From the NCBI RefSeq assembly GCF_003852535.1, contig NZ_QAJP01000001.1, positions 1 through 64,000 on the forward strand: a stretch of 64,000 nt of DNA, given 5' to 3'. The translations under genes and the position numbers were made by a program. The stretch comes from Herminiimonas sp. KBW02. GTDB taxonomy: Bacteria; Pseudomonadota; Gammaproteobacteria; Burkholderiales; Burkholderiaceae_D. This document shows positions 9,043 through 18,095 of this stretch, piece by piece (position 1 is the first letter of the stretch; each line of letters opens with the position of its first letter). Below the pieces are notes generated by a model that was not told the DNA's origin, made no database searches, and saw nothing but the letters and a program-made list of their open reading frames with translations.

Positions 9043-10167
9043 ATGGCAAAACGTGATTTTTACGAAATTCTTGGCGTAGGGAAGAGCGCTTCCGACGAAG
9101 AAATCAAGAAAGCGTATCGCAAGCTTGCAATGAAACATCATCCGGATCGTAATCCGGATAGCAAGAGCGCGGAAGATAAATTCAAAGAGGCGAAAGAAGC
9201 CTACGAGATGCTGTCGGATCCGCAAAAGCGCGATGCGTATGACCGCTATGGTCATGCCGGCGTGGATCCGAACATGGGTGGTGGCGGAGGCGGCGGCGGT
9301 TTTGCAGATGCCTTCGGCGATATCTTTGGCGACATCTTCGGCCAGACCGGTGGTGGTCGCGGTGGACGTGGCGGCCCGCAGGTATATCGCGGCGCAGACT
9401 TACGCTACAACCTCGAAATTACCCTGGAACAGGCAGCGCACGGTTACGACACAACTATCCGTGTTCCTTCGTGGGATAACTGCGAAACCTGTGATGGCAG
9501 TGGTGCCAAGCCAGGTACTTCGCCAGTCAACTGTACGACGTGCGGTGGTCATGGTCAGGTCCGCATGCAGCAGGGCTTCTTCAGCGTGTTGCAAACCTGT
9601 CCTAAGTGTCACGGCAGCGGCAAGATCAATCCATCGCCTTGCGGTACTTGCAGCGGCGCCGGCAAGATCAAACGCAACAAGACACTGGAAGTCAAAATCC
9701 CGTCAGGCATAGACGATGGCATGCGTATCCGTTCGTCCGGTAACGGCGAACCGGGTATGAACGGCGGCCCGCCAGGTGATTTGTATGTTGAAATCCGCAT
9801 CAAGCAGCATGCGATGTTCCAGCGCGATGGCGACGACTTGCATTGCGAGATTCCTATCTCGTTTGCCAAAGCAGCATTGGGCGGTGAAATTGAAGTGCCG
9901 ACGCTGAATGGCAAGGCTTCGTTCACGATTCCTGAAGGCACACAGTCGGGCAAGACTTTCCGCCTGCGCAGCAAAGGGATCAAAGGCGTCCGTTCCGGTT
10001 ATGCCGGTGACTTGTTCTGCCACGTCATCGTGGAAACACCTGTCACCCTGACCGAGCGCCAGAAGGAATTGATGCGTGAGTTCGAACAATTGACGGTCGA
10101 AGGCGGTTCCAAGCACAGCCCGCAAACCAAATCATGGAAAGACAAGGTTAAGGAATTCTTTGAATAA
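9043..10167 (+). CDS. dnaJ: Chaperone DnaJ (Hsp40, type I)
   Basis: 374 residues. J-domain at 1-70 with the essential HPD in KHHPDRNPD, which stimulates DnaK ATPase. A Gly/Phe-rich linker follows (about 72-110, with a run of nine or more Gly). The zinc-finger region near 140-205 has four CxxCxGxG repeats: [24 protein letters not shown] and CGTCSGAG. The C-terminal peptide-binding barrels and dimerisation helix follow. All type I DnaJ features are intact. It is 176 bases after dnaK and ends at a strong terminator. Confidence 0.97.
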   Translation: MAKRDFYEILGVGKSASDEEIKKAYRKLAMKHHPDRNPDSKSAEDKFKEAKEAYEMLSDPQKRDAYDRYGHAGVDPNMGGGGGGGGFADAFGDIFGDIFGQTGGGRGGRGGPQVYRGADLRYNLEITLEQAAHGYDTTIRVPSWDNCETCDGSGAKPGTSPVNCTTCGGHGQVRMQQGFFSVLQTCPKCHGSGKINPSPCGTCSGAGKIKRNKTLEVKIPSGIDDGMRIRSSGNGEPGMNGGPPGDLYVEIRIKQHAMFQRDGDDLHCEIPISFAKAALGGEIEVPTLNGKASFTIPEGTQSGKTFRLRSKGIKGVRSGYAGDLFCHVIVETPVTLTERQKELMREFEQLTVEGGSKHSPQTKSWKDKVKEFFE

Positions 10168-10184
10168 GGCTTCCTGATCCCAGC

Positions 10185-10220
10185 AAAATGCCGGTCGATA
10201 TTTCGACCGGCATTTTTTTT
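10185..10220 (+). terminator. Intrinsic terminator after dnaJ
   Basis: An 11-bp perfect stem (10188-10198 with 10203-10213, core GCCGGTCGA) with four-base loop is followed by eight T. It closes the heat-shock cluster. Confidence 0.92.
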
Positions 10221-10277
10221 GTTGATCACCGGGCTGTAAGCTTCTATGCTGGTTCCACATCCATCACAGGAGACACC

Positions 10278-10865
10278 ATGAAACCGTTCCAGGCGATAGG
10301 CTCCATCCTGACCTTATGCAGTGCCGTGTTCTTCTCCGGTAACGCAGCTGCAGTCGAATTGGCCGGGGTCAGGCTGGACGACAGCGTGCGAGTGGCGAAT
10401 CAGGACTTGCGCCTGAACGGTGCGGGTATCCGCAGCAAGCTGATCTTCAAGGTGTATGTGGTGGGTTTGTACTTGCCGGAAAAGAAAACCTCGGCCGCCG
10501 ACGTCATCGCTGTTGCAGGAGCCCGGCGCGTCAGTATCGTGATGTTGCGCGAGGTTACCAGCGATGAGTTCGCCAAGGCATTTACTACAGGCATCGAGCA
10601 AAACACCGATGCGGCTGAACGCGCGACTTTGGCGCCATCGATGGCGAAATTCAATGCCATGTTTGCATCTGTTGCCCAGTTGAAGGAAGGTGATGCCTTG
10701 CAGCTGGATTGGGTACCTGCCACTGGGATGACGGTGCAACTGAACGGCAAGCGCATACTCGAACCACTGGCTGATGCTGCTTTCTATAACGCCGTACTGC
10801 GGATCTGGATCGGTAATAAACCGGTTGATGACAAGCTCAAACGACGGCTGTTAGCAGAGCAGTAA
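10278..10865 (+). CDS. Secreted chalcone-isomerase-like domain protein
   Basis: 195 residues from ATG 10278, which has AGGAGA seven bases upstream. An earlier in-frame ATG (10188) overlaps the dnaJ terminator and is rejected. The first 25 residues form a signal peptide (MKPF, hydrophobic core, then SGNAAA before VELAGV). The mature part resembles the bacterial chalcone-isomerase-like domain family: a start of AGVRLDDSVRV, GAGIRSKLIFKVYVVGLYLP and a long helical middle. These periplasmic proteins are not flavonoid enzymes. Fatty-acid binding is suspected by fold, but the function is unknown. Confidence 0.8.
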   Translation: MKPFQAIGSILTLCSAVFFSGNAAAVELAGVRLDDSVRVANQDLRLNGAGIRSKLIFKVYVVGLYLPEKKTSAADVIAVAGARRVSIVMLREVTSDEFAKAFTTGIEQNTDAAERATLAPSMAKFNAMFASVAQLKEGDALQLDWVPATGMTVQLNGKRILEPLADAAFYNAVLRIWIGNKPVDDKLKRRLLAEQ

Positions 10866-10902
10866 AGCCTGCTCCCCCTGGTTTCCATGCTACTCAATGC
10901 TC

Positions 10903-10931
10903 TTTATCCGGATTGCCTGATTCCGGATAAA
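10903..10931. promoter_or_regulatory. Perfect 10-bp inverted repeat upstream of carbonic anhydrase
   Basis: TTTATCCGGA and TCCGGATAAA are separated by nine bases. No T-run follows on either strand, so it is not a standard terminator. A -10-like TAAAAT (10928-10933) overlaps the right arm, 57 bases before the carbonic anhydrase ATG. The layout suggests an operator overlapping that gene's promoter, though an RNA hairpin at the end of the preceding gene is possible. Confidence 0.4.
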
Positions 10932-10989
10932 ATGGCTGCCATTATGGTCGCGCCGTCGGCGTAGCCGGTCCGTAGCATGATAGAAAAAG

Positions 10990-11664
10990 ATGACTAAAAA
11001 AGAACCGCTCGAATTGGAACAACTGTTTCAGAAAAACCGGAATTGGGCAGCAGCAATGGTGGCGCAGGATGCCGATTTCTTTGCCAAACTTGCTGCCCAG
11101 CAATCTCCCGAATATTTATGGATAGGCTGCTCTGACAGCCGCGTCCCGGCAAATGAAATTGTGGACTTGCAACCGGGCGAATTATTCGTCCATCGCAATG
11201 TCGCCAATGTGGTCGCGCATTCGGATTTGAATTGCCTGTCCGTGCTGCAGTTTGCGATTGATGTATTGCGCGTCAAGCATGTGATCGTCTGTGGTCACTA
11301 TGGCTGCTCGGGCGTGCACGCTGCGATGACAGGACGCCGTGTCGGTCTAGCTGATAACTGGCTGCGCCACGTGCAGGATGTGCACCAAAAGCATGGCCGC
11401 TATCTGGGTGACGCTTTACCGACACAGGCGCAGCATGATCGCTTGTGCGAACTGAATGTGATTGAGCAGGTGGCCAACGTTTGCCGTACCACCATCGTGC
11501 AGGATGCTTGGGAAAAAGGTCAGGACCTGACGGTGCACGGTTGGGTGTATGGCTTGAAAGACGGTTTGCTGCACGATCTGGACGTGACGATCAATAGCCC
11601 GGATGCAGCAGATGAAAAACTGGAAAATAGTTTTGCCCGTTACGAGCAATTGGAAAAACGCTAA
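10990..11664 (+). CDS. can: Beta-class carbonic anhydrase
   Basis: Interconverts CO2 and bicarbonate, supplying bicarbonate to carboxylases. 224 residues, matching the E. coli Can group. The zinc ligands are Cys in IGCSDSRVPANE (with the conserved Asp-Arg dyad) and His and Cys in VCGHYGCSGV, about 56 residues later. The C-terminal VHGWVYGLKDGLLHDL is typical of this clade. It is preceded by an inverted repeat and followed 35 bases later by the YpfJ-type peptidase gene, so the two may be co-transcribed. Symbol assigned by family resemblance. Confidence 0.93.
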   Translation: MTKKEPLELEQLFQKNRNWAAAMVAQDADFFAKLAAQQSPEYLWIGCSDSRVPANEIVDLQPGELFVHRNVANVVAHSDLNCLSVLQFAIDVLRVKHVIVCGHYGCSGVHAAMTGRRVGLADNWLRHVQDVHQKHGRYLGDALPTQAQHDRLCELNVIEQVANVCRTTIVQDAWEKGQDLTVHGWVYGLKDGLLHDLDVTINSPDAADEKLENSFARYEQLEKR

Positions 11665-11699
11665 GCTAGCAAAACATGCTTTAAGCCGGGGGAGGCAAC

Positions 11700-12563
11700 A
11701 TGAAATGGGACGGTAATCGCGAAAGCGATAATGTGGAAGACCGACGCGGCAGCGGCGGCGGTGTTTTCGGCGGTCGCTCGATCGGCATAGGCACCATCGT
11801 GATTGCCTTGCTCGGTTCTTACTTCCTCGGCATTAACCCGGCCACCATCATCAGTTTGCTCAGTGGCGGTCCCGGCCAGTTGCAGTCGCAGCAGGCACCG
11901 GCGCAACGTCCGCCAGCGGATGACCAGACCGCGCGCTTTGTCAGTACTGTGCTGGCCGATACCGAAGATGTTTGGGGGCAGATTTTCCGTGAAAATGGCG
12001 GCACGTACGGCAGGCCTAAACTGGTGCTGTTCTCCGGACAGACGCCGACCGCGTGCGGCACTGGTGATACCGCAGCCGGGCCTTTCTATTGCCCGGGTGA
12101 TCAGAAGGTTTATATAGACCTGGAGTTCTTCCAGACCATGCGTGATCGCTTCCGTGTCTCCAGCAACTTTGCGCAAGCTTATGTGATCGCGCATGAAGTC
12201 GGTCATCATGTGCAGCACATCAGCGGCATTATGGACAAGGTTGATCAGGCACGTCGCGGCGGTACGCAGAAGCAGGCGAATGCATTGTCGGTGAAGGTTG
12301 AGTTACAGGCAGATTGCTTCGCTGGTGTCTGGGCTTACCATGCGAACCAGGCGCGCAGCATTCTGGAAGACGGCGATGTGGAAAGTGCGTTGAAGGCAGC
12401 GAGTGCGATTGGTGATGATGCCTTGCAGCGCCAGTCACAAGGTGTGGTGGTGCCGGATTCATTCACACATGGTACGTCGGCACAGCGGGTACGCTGGTTC
12501 CAGCGCGGCATACAACGTGGTCAGTTGAATGACTGCAATACCTTTGCAGCGCAACAGCTTTAA
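11700..12563 (+). CDS. ypfJ: Neutral zinc metallopeptidase, YpfJ family
   Basis: 287 residues. A charged, Gly-rich N-terminus (MKWDGNRESDNVEDRRGSGG) precedes one transmembrane helix (about residues 28-50). A periplasmic domain follows, containing PFYCPGDQKVYIDL and the zinc motif VIAHEVGHHVQH at about residue 165. The third ligand region is VELQADCFAGVWA. These are hallmarks of the YpfJ family, membrane-anchored predicted peptidases of unknown substrate. An in-frame GGGGAGG ribosome site precedes the ATG. It is convergent with panB and shares a two-way terminator with it. Confidence 0.9.
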   Translation: MKWDGNRESDNVEDRRGSGGGVFGGRSIGIGTIVIALLGSYFLGINPATIISLLSGGPGQLQSQQAPAQRPPADDQTARFVSTVLADTEDVWGQIFRENGGTYGRPKLVLFSGQTPTACGTGDTAAGPFYCPGDQKVYIDLEFFQTMRDRFRVSSNFAQAYVIAHEVGHHVQHISGIMDKVDQARRGGTQKQANALSVKVELQADCFAGVWAYHANQARSILEDGDVESALKAASAIGDDALQRQSQGVVVPDSFTHGTSAQRVRWFQRGIQRGQLNDCNTFAAQQL

Positions 12564-12580
12564 ATATCCGCAGCCATATG

Positions 12581-12611
12581 AAAAAAGCCTGTTCACAGAA
12601 CAGGCTTTTTT
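12581..12611. terminator. Bidirectional intrinsic terminator (ypfJ / panB)
   Basis: A 14-bp stem beginning with six A and ending with six T (core GCCTGTTC / GAACAGGC, loop ACA) lies between convergent stops at 12563 and 12616. The A/T flanks make it work in both directions. Confidence 0.93.
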
Positions 12612-12615
12612 ATTT

Positions 12616-13434
12616 TCAGAAACAGTGTTCCGGTGCAGGGAAGGAGCCATCCTTGACCGCTGCAATGTAAGCACGGGTCGCGCCTTCTATGCTGGTCTGG
12701 CCTTCCATGAAGTTGCGCACGAAGCGCGCTTTCTTGCCCGGGAAGACATTGATGTAGTCGTGCAATACCAGTACCTGGCCGGAGCAGTCAGGGCCGGCGC
12801 CTATGCCTATGGTTGGCATGTCGACCAGCTCGGTGAGCTCTTTGCCGAGCGAAGCCGGAATCGCTTCCAGCAATAACATCGCAGCACCAGCGGCTTGCAA
12901 TGCCAGTGCATCGCTTTTCATTTGTTCGGCACCTTCTGCGGTTTTGCCTTGTACTTTGTAGCCGCCGAACTGGTGTACGAATTGTGGTGTCAGGCCGAGA
13001 TGCACCATGACCGGGATCGCACGTTCGGTCAAAAAGCGCACGGTGTCTGCCATCCATGCGCCGCCTTCTATCTTCACCATTTGCGCACCGGCTTGTACCA
13101 GTTTCACCGCGTTTTTGAACGCGTCTTCTTTCGTGGCGTAAGAGCCGAAAGGCATGTCGGACATGACGAATGCTGTCTTCGAACCGCGCGCGACGCAGGC
13201 AGTGTGATAAGCGACGTCATCTATCGTGACCGGCAACGTGGAGTTGTGCCCCTGGCACACCATACCCAGCGAATCGCCGATCAAGATCATCTCTACGCCG
13301 CAGGTATCCATCATCGACGCAAAGCTGGCATCGTAGGCGGTCAGCATGGTGATCTTCTCGCCGCGCTCTTTCATCGCGAGCAGAGATGGAACTGTTACGG
13401 CTTTGGTACGTGCTTCTTGCAAATAGCTGGACAT
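12616..13434 (-). CDS. panB: 3-methyl-2-oxobutanoate hydroxymethyltransferase
   Basis: Transfers a hydroxymethyl group from 5,10-methylene-THF to alpha-ketoisovalerate, the first committed step of pantothenate synthesis. 272 residues, full length. Conserved metal-ligand Asp lies in [13 protein letters not shown], with further signatures DMPFGSY, MVKIEGG and MVHLGLTPQ, and catalytic Glu in LLLEAIP. The C-terminal [20 protein letters not shown] is typical. panC and panD are not in the window. It starts two bases after the deoxynucleoside kinase stop, so they are co-transcribed. Confidence 0.96.
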   Translation of the reverse strand: MSSYLQEARTKAVTVPSLLAMKERGEKITMLTAYDASFASMMDTCGVEMILIGDSLGMVCQGHNSTLPVTIDDVAYHTACVARGSKTAFVMSDMPFGSYATKEDAFKNAVKLVQAGAQMVKIEGGAWMADTVRFLTERAIPVMVHLGLTPQFVHQFGGYKVQGKTAEGAEQMKSDALALQAAGAAMLLLEAIPASLGKELTELVDMPTIGIGAGPDCSGQVLVLHDYINVFPGKKARFVRNFMEGQTSIEGATRAYIAAVKDGSFPAPEHCF

Positions 13435-13436
13435 GC

Positions 13437-14078
13437 TTATTCTCCACGGCTAAAAAATTCGCGTTTTCCGCGCATGTTGGCGATGCGCGTTAACAGCAGC
13501 GCAAAGTCTTCATTGTTATCAATCGGGTTCAAATGTTCGGTGTTGACGATCAGCAAGGGTGCATGATCGTATTCGTAAAAGATGCGGCTGTAGCTGTCGC
13601 ACAGGCGATGCATATAGTTTTCCGAAATACCGGCTTCCATAGCGATGCCGCGTTTCTTGATGCGATCTATCAGGGTTTGCGGTTCTGCCTGCAGGTAGAT
13701 GACGAGATCAGGCAGCGGTGCTTGCGGGCGCAAGTGATCGTACAGTTGCTGGTAGAGTGCGAGCTCGTCATCGCTCAGGGTCAGACGCGCGAAGATGGGG
13801 TCTTTGTCCAGCAGGAAATCGGACACGATGCGTGCATCGAATAAATCCGGTTGTGCCAGGTCGCGTAGCTGGTTCATGCGCTGCAGCAGGAAAAACATCT
13901 GCGTCGGTAATGCATAGCGTGCGGCATCACGATAGAACTTTTCGAGGAAGGGGTTTTCTTCCGGTAGTTCCAGCAAGGTCTGTGCGCCGAGCTGGGTCGC
14001 GAGTTTGCGCGCCAGCGTGGTCTTGCCTGCACCGATGGCACCTTCGACCACGATATATTTATATTTCTCTAAATCCAT
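13437..14078 (-). CDS. Deoxynucleoside kinase family protein
   Basis: 213 residues. The P-loop [18 protein letters not shown] is at about residue 11. The dNK-type sequence [24 protein letters not shown] follows, then the substrate-site region [20 protein letters not shown] and the lid Arg region [16 protein letters not shown]. It phosphorylates deoxynucleosides (dA or dG type by similarity to the bacterial dAK/dGK group), but specificity cannot be read. It sits between folK-type genes and panB in a leftward run of cofactor and nucleotide genes, an arrangement known in betaproteobacteria. Confidence 0.88.
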   Translation of the reverse strand: MDLEKYKYIVVEGAIGAGKTTLARKLATQLGAQTLLELPEENPFLEKFYRDAARYALPTQMFFLLQRMNQLRDLAQPDLFDARIVSDFLLDKDPIFARLTLSDDELALYQQLYDHLRPQAPLPDLVIYLQAEPQTLIDRIKKRGIAMEAGISENYMHRLCDSYSRIFYEYDHAPLLIVNTEHLNPIDNNEDFALLLTRIANMRGKREFFSRGE

Positions 14079-14119
14079 AAGATGTTTTCTTGACCTTTTC
14101 TATAGGCGATATTGCGATG

Positions 14120-14467
14120 TCAGGTACGGAAAATGAAATAAACCGCGCCAACCAGACAGAGTGCTGCCCAGACATAGTCCAGCTTGAAAGGTTGGTCCAT
14201 AAAGACAATCGCAAAGGGCACGAACACCGTGAGTGTAATCGCTTCCTGCATAATTTTCAGTTGGGCCAGGCTGAACTGGGTATAGCCGATGCGATTGGCA
14301 GGGACTTGCAACAGGTATTCGAAGAGCGCGATGCCCCAGCTGATGAGTGCGGCGATCCACCATGGTTTGGATGCCAGTCCTTTGAGGTGGCCGTACCAGG
14401 CGACGGTCATGAAGATATTCGATAGCGTCAGCAAGCCGACTGTTTGGACGATTACAGGTATCTGCAT
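14120..14467 (-). CDS. DUF486-family small membrane protein
   Basis: 115 residues from ATG 14467, which has GAGG five bases upstream. An earlier in-frame ATG (14488) lacks a site. Four transmembrane helices are apparent: VIVQTVGLLTLSNIFMTVAW, WIAALISWGIALFEYLL, an AITLTVFVPFAIVFM segment and YVWAALCLVGAVYFIF. Between helices 2 and 3 lies VPANRIGYTQFSLAQLKIMQEAI, the conserved DUF486 segment. The fold is related to small multidrug/DMT-type transporters; the substrate is unknown. Confidence 0.85.
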   Translation of the reverse strand: MQIPVIVQTVGLLTLSNIFMTVAWYGHLKGLASKPWWIAALISWGIALFEYLLQVPANRIGYTQFSLAQLKIMQEAITLTVFVPFAIVFMDQPFKLDYVWAALCLVGAVYFIFRT

Positions 14468-14528
14468 GCTGGCCTCGTGTATGAGCAATCAGTATGTGGG
14501 TGTGGAGCGAGAGGGGGCGGGTAAAGAC

Positions 14529-15023
14529 TCAGGCTAGCTTGCTGATGGCCTGATCTGCCACCGCTGGTGCAAACTGATGTGCGGCTCCCAGTCCCGGAAT
14601 CTGGATGTAGGGATCGATTTGCAGCAACGGAATAAGTACGAAAGCGCGACTGGTCATGCGTGGATGCGGTACGGTCAGCGTGTCCGATTTGATCACGACA
14701 TCACCGTAGAGCAGCAGGTCGAGATCAAGCGTGCGCGGTGCGTTGAAGTAAGGGCGCTCGCGGCCGCGTGTCTGTTCCAGCGCCAGTAAAGCCTGCAGCA
14801 ATTCTTCTGCTGACAGGCTGGTGCTGACAGATGCAACCGCATTGATGTAATCGTCGCCGTCGGAATCTATGGGAGCGGTACGGAACAGCGATGACTGCGC
14901 CAGCAGGCGGGTCGATGCGAGCTGATCCAGCTCGCGCAAGGCGTACAAGACATGATCCCGGGCATCACCCAGATTCGAGCCTATCGCTATATAGGCTGTG
15001 ACTGGCTTTGTGGCTGCGGTCAT
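14529..15023 (-). CDS. folK: 6-hydroxymethyl-dihydropterin pyrophosphokinase
   Basis: 164 residues. Transfers pyrophosphate from ATP to the pterin in folate synthesis. It shows the start IAIGSNLGDARDHV, the loop LFRTAPIDSDGDDYINAVASV, and the HPPK signature RTLDLDLLLYGD with the Mg-binding Asp pair, then VPHPRMTSRAFVLIPL. Its ATG overlaps the pcnB stop by four bases, the classic pcnB-folK coupling. Confidence 0.96.
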   Translation of the reverse strand: MTAATKPVTAYIAIGSNLGDARDHVLYALRELDQLASTRLLAQSSLFRTAPIDSDGDDYINAVASVSTSLSAEELLQALLALEQTRGRERPYFNAPRTLDLDLLLYGDVVIKSDTLTVPHPRMTSRAFVLIPLLQIDPYIQIPGLGAAHQFAPAVADQAISKLA

Positions 15024-16387
15024 TCGGTTTTGGCAGTACCGCCGGCGCTACCACCAGCTGAGCGTGAGCGACGACGGCGTGGACGTTTCTTGGCAGGGGC
15101 TGCTTCAGCAGTGCTGGACGGTTTCTTCGCCAGCAAGGCTTCGCGTCCCGGGCCGTCTGCTTCCATGAAGGCCGTCCACCATATACCGATTTCGCTATCG
15201 ATTTCACCCGATGCGCAGCGCAGCAGCAGGAAGTCGTAACCGGCGCGCATGCGCAAGTGTTCGAGCAATTTGTAAGGCGATTTGCCGATGCGACGTTCGA
15301 AGCGCGGTTGCATTGCCCAAATGTCGCGCATGTCGGATGCAATCTTGCGTTGCAGTGCGAGCTTATCGGTTTGCGTGTTCAACACATCATCGGCTGCCAG
15401 GTGCAGCGCCGGTATCGGATACTCGCCAGCAGCCTGATAAGCCTTCCATTTTTCCAGTACCTGATGCCACAACAGTGAAGCGAACAGGAAGCCCGGCGAA
15501 ACCGGTTTGCCTTGTTTGACGCGTTCATCGGTGCTGGCCAGCGCGAGGCGGACAAACTTCTCGCCCAGCGGTTGTTCGAGTACGACGTCCAGCAAAGGCA
15601 GCAAGCCGTGATGCAAACCTTCCTTGCGCAATTGCTGCAGGCAGGCGAGGGCGGAACCGCTCATCAGCAACTTCAGCATTTCATCGAATACGCGTGCCGC
15701 CGGAACGTTGTTGATCAATGGCGCCATCACGCGGATAGGCGCGCTGGTGGCCGGATCGATGACGAAGTTCAGTTTGGCGGCAAAGCGCACGACGCGCAGC
15801 ATGCGTACCGGATCTTCGCGGTAGCGCGCTTCCGGCACACCGATGATGCGCAGGGTTTTGTTGCGTATGTCGGCCATGCCGCCGTGGTAATCCAGTACGG
15901 TTTGCGTGGCCGGATCGTAGTACATCGCGTTGATGGTGAAGTCGCGGCGCAAGGCATCTTCATGCTGCTCGCCGAAGGTGTTGTCACGCAGTACGCGGCC
16001 GTGTTCATCCTTGGGTGCGGCGTCTGTCGAGGTGCCGCGGAAGGTGGTCACTTCGAGCAGGTCCTGGCCAAACATGACATGCACGATCTGGAAGCGTTTG
16101 CCGATGATGAAGGCGCGACGGAACAGGCGTTTGACTTGTTCCGGCGTCGCATTGGTCGCGATATCAAAATCCTTGGGCTTGACGCCCAGCAGCAAGTCGC
16201 GCACTGCACCACCGACCAGGAAGGCTTTGAAGCCAGCCTGTTGCAGGGTACTGGTGACGCGCACGGCATTGGCGGAAACCAGCTTGGGATCGATGCGATG
16301 TTCTTTCGCAGTCAATACGACAGCTTTGCTGGTATCGCCGTTTTTTTGTTTGGTGCCGAGGATGCGACGGATAAGCTTTTTAATCAT
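15020..16387 (-). CDS. pcnB: Poly(A) polymerase I
   Basis: 455 residues. Adds 3' poly(A) tails to RNAs, promoting decay. The nucleotidyltransferase domain carries FLVGGAVRDLLLGVKP and the catalytic DFDIAT. It also has RRDFTINAMYYDP and RYREDPVRMLRVVRFAAKL, which belong to the PolyA_pol head and RNA-binding part. The C-terminus ends in a very basic tail (KKRPRRRRSRSAGGSAGG) after residue 430, likely an RNA contact. The distinction from a CCA-adding enzyme is made from the RRDFTINA/LRVVRF signature and the basic tail, both characteristic of PcnB. It overlaps folK by four and the upstream HAD gene by eight bases. Confidence 0.93.
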   Translation of the reverse strand: MIKKLIRRILGTKQKNGDTSKAVVLTAKEHRIDPKLVSANAVRVTSTLQQAGFKAFLVGGAVRDLLLGVKPKDFDIATNATPEQVKRLFRRAFIIGKRFQIVHVMFGQDLLEVTTFRGTSTDAAPKDEHGRVLRDNTFGEQHEDALRRDFTINAMYYDPATQTVLDYHGGMADIRNKTLRIIGVPEARYREDPVRMLRVVRFAAKLNFVIDPATSAPIRVMAPLINNVPAARVFDEMLKLLMSGSALACLQQLRKEGLHHGLLPLLDVVLEQPLGEKFVRLALASTDERVKQGKPVSPGFLFASLLWHQVLEKWKAYQAAGEYPIPALHLAADDVLNTQTDKLALQRKIASDMRDIWAMQPRFERRIGKSPYKLLEHLRMRAGYDFLLLRCASGEIDSEIGIWWTAFMEADGPGREALLAKKPSSTAEAAPAKKRPRRRRSRSAGGSAGGTAKTE

Positions 16388-17054
16388 TGAAGAGATTGAT
16401 GATAGTCCAGCCCTGCGCTTGAGCGTGCGCAGTCAGCAAGGCATTAGGGTTGGTTGCAATCGGATGAGTGACGATGGACAACAAGGGAATATCGGCTTGC
16501 GAGTCGCTATAGAAATAGCTGCGTTCGAAATCCTTTAATGTAAGGCCACGCGCGGCCAACCACGCATTGGTATGTGCGATTTTACCCGCGCCTGAGGTCG
16601 GAACGCCAACTAGTTTTCCGGTCAGGTTGCCGTCGGGTTTGACTTCAGGCTCGGCAGCCAGCAAATGCTCGACATTCAGCGCCTGTGCGATAGGTGCGGT
16701 GACGAAGCGGTTGGTGGCGGTGACGATAGCGACCAGGTCGCCGGCATCCTGGTGTTTTTTTAATAAATCGCGGGCCGCAGGCAGGAGTACCGGATGGATG
16801 ACTTCATCCATGAATTCCCGGTGCCAGGCGTCGAGCTGGGTGCGCGGGAATTGCGCCAGGGTACCGAGTGCGAATTCCAGGTATTCATGCGGATCGAGCG
16901 TGCCATTTTGGTATTGCGCGAAGAATTCGGCATTGCGCTTGGCAAAGGCTTCCCGATCGACGGCGCCGGTACGGGCCAGAAACTGTCCCCATTCATAATC
17001 GGAATCAAGCGGGATCAGCGTGTGGTCGAGGTCAAAGAGAGCCAGGTTTTTCAT
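16380..17054 (-). CDS. HAD-IB family phosphatase (SerB-like)
   Basis: 224 residues. The HAD motif I is LALFDLDHTLIPLDSDYEW at the very N-terminus, then motif II with the Thr in IVTATNRFVTAPIAQ, and motif IV region YFYSDSQADIPLLSIV. The layout matches subfamily IB (phosphoserine phosphatase-like; PGP/HAD-IB hydrolases) but not SerB itself, which has different cap residues. The substrate is unknown. It overlaps the start of pcnB by eight bases and lies 20 bases after hda, so the run hda, this gene, pcnB, folK is one transcription unit. Confidence 0.85.
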   Translation of the reverse strand: MKNLALFDLDHTLIPLDSDYEWGQFLARTGAVDREAFAKRNAEFFAQYQNGTLDPHEYLEFALGTLAQFPRTQLDAWHREFMDEVIHPVLLPAARDLLKKHQDAGDLVAIVTATNRFVTAPIAQALNVEHLLAAEPEVKPDGNLTGKLVGVPTSGAGKIAHTNAWLAARGLTLKDFERSYFYSDSQADIPLLSIVTHPIATNPNALLTAHAQAQGWTIINLFND

Positions 17055-17074
17055 GTATCTGTTTCGGGGTTTGT

Positions 17075-17746
17075 TTAATCCTGCCGCTGCAGCAATTCGC
17101 GCAGCAGAGGCAGGGTAATCGGACGTTTGGTTTCCAGTGAATATTGGTCGAGAGCGTCCAGCATCGCTGATAAAGAGCGCATATCGCGCGCAAAATGCGT
17201 AATAAGGTAGGGTAACACGCCGGGCGACAGCGTTAGCCCGCGGGCGTTGGCTGCATGCGTGAGGGCCGCGATTTTCTCTTCATCGCTCAAACCGTGCACC
17301 TGATAAATCAGGCCCCAGCCGAAACGCGTGCGCAAATCTTCCCGCACCTCGAGACTGGCCGGAGCAGCATTGCCCGCTGCGATCAGGCAGCCGCCTAGTT
17401 CGCGTACCTGGTTAAACAGGGCAAACGCGGCGATTTGTGCATCCGGCGACAGTTTATGGCTGTCATCAAGCAGGTATAGCGTGGTAGCCGGGTCGTACAT
17501 AAAGTCGTCGGCACTGGCGTCTGCTGCCAGATAGCGCGCCTGTGGCGTTTCTGCCATCGCACGCAACAGGTGGGTTTTGCCGGCGCCGGCCTCGCCCCAC
17601 AAGTAGACGAAGCGTTCATCCAGGCCATTTGGCTGGCCTGCGGCCAGGCGGTGCAGCAACTGCGCCAGTTCGGCGTTGGTGCCGACCACGAAGCTGTCCA
17701 GCGTCTGTGGTTTTTCGGCGGGTAAATCGAGTAACAACTGCCTCAT
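17075..17746 (-). CDS. hda: DnaA regulatory inactivator Hda
   Basis: Hda binds the sliding clamp and stimulates ATP hydrolysis on DnaA, preventing re-initiation. I chose ATG 17746 (223 residues) over a further-upstream start (17830), because it begins right at the clamp-binding motif MRQLLLDLPAE, related to QL[S/D]LPL. AAA+ features follow: Walker A LWGEAGAGKTHLL (about residue 45), Walker B LYLLDDSHKLS, an Arg-rich sensor region REDLRTRFGWGLIYQV, and the C-terminal RSLSAMLDALDQYSL. It is divergent from purM, the usual betaproteobacterial order. Confidence 0.92.
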   Translation of the reverse strand: MRQLLLDLPAEKPQTLDSFVVGTNAELAQLLHRLAAGQPNGLDERFVYLWGEAGAGKTHLLRAMAETPQARYLAADASADDFMYDPATTLYLLDDSHKLSPDAQIAAFALFNQVRELGGCLIAAGNAAPASLEVREDLRTRFGWGLIYQVHGLSDEEKIAALTHAANARGLTLSPGVLPYLITHFARDMRSLSAMLDALDQYSLETKRPITLPLLRELLQRQD

Positions 17747-18095
17747 GCGTGTTTTGTCATATTTGTTTGTGAAAAAGGCAATGTTCGTAACCGGTATTGA
17801 AAACCGATAAAACGTCATTCCGTGCAGCATACCGGAGCATATCCGGGTTTATTTTGCTCCCAAGGCAAAGAAAGTGTCATCAAATGACGGAGGAGGGGGA
17901 GCGATTTGCTAAAATACGGCTTAATCCGAATTATAGAGCCTGAATCATCCTGTTTTGGAAGCGCGCTTAGTGATTTTGCCCGCGATGACTCCCGCTCATT
18001 GTGATCCTGATCCGATCCGCCCTCCAGAACATTGATCCACAGGCTAGCCATCTGGCCATAACCGTCTATTTTACTGCCTCTGCTGACTATCCATC
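17747..18095. other. Intergenic region hda-purM
   Basis: 349 bases between divergent genes. A -10-like TAAAAT (17910-17915) on the plus strand, with a poor -35 (ATGACG, about 20 bases upstream), might serve purM and would leave a leader of roughly 170 bases. Small imperfect palindromes (GTCAT-CAA-ATGAC near 17874-17886; CCGGA-TCCGG near 17832-17846) are present. I see no recognisable riboswitch. Confidence 0.4.

Noticed and set aside
17747-18095. Purine riboswitch or PurR operator before purM
   Set aside because: No conserved riboswitch core was recognised, and only short palindromes of five bases are present.
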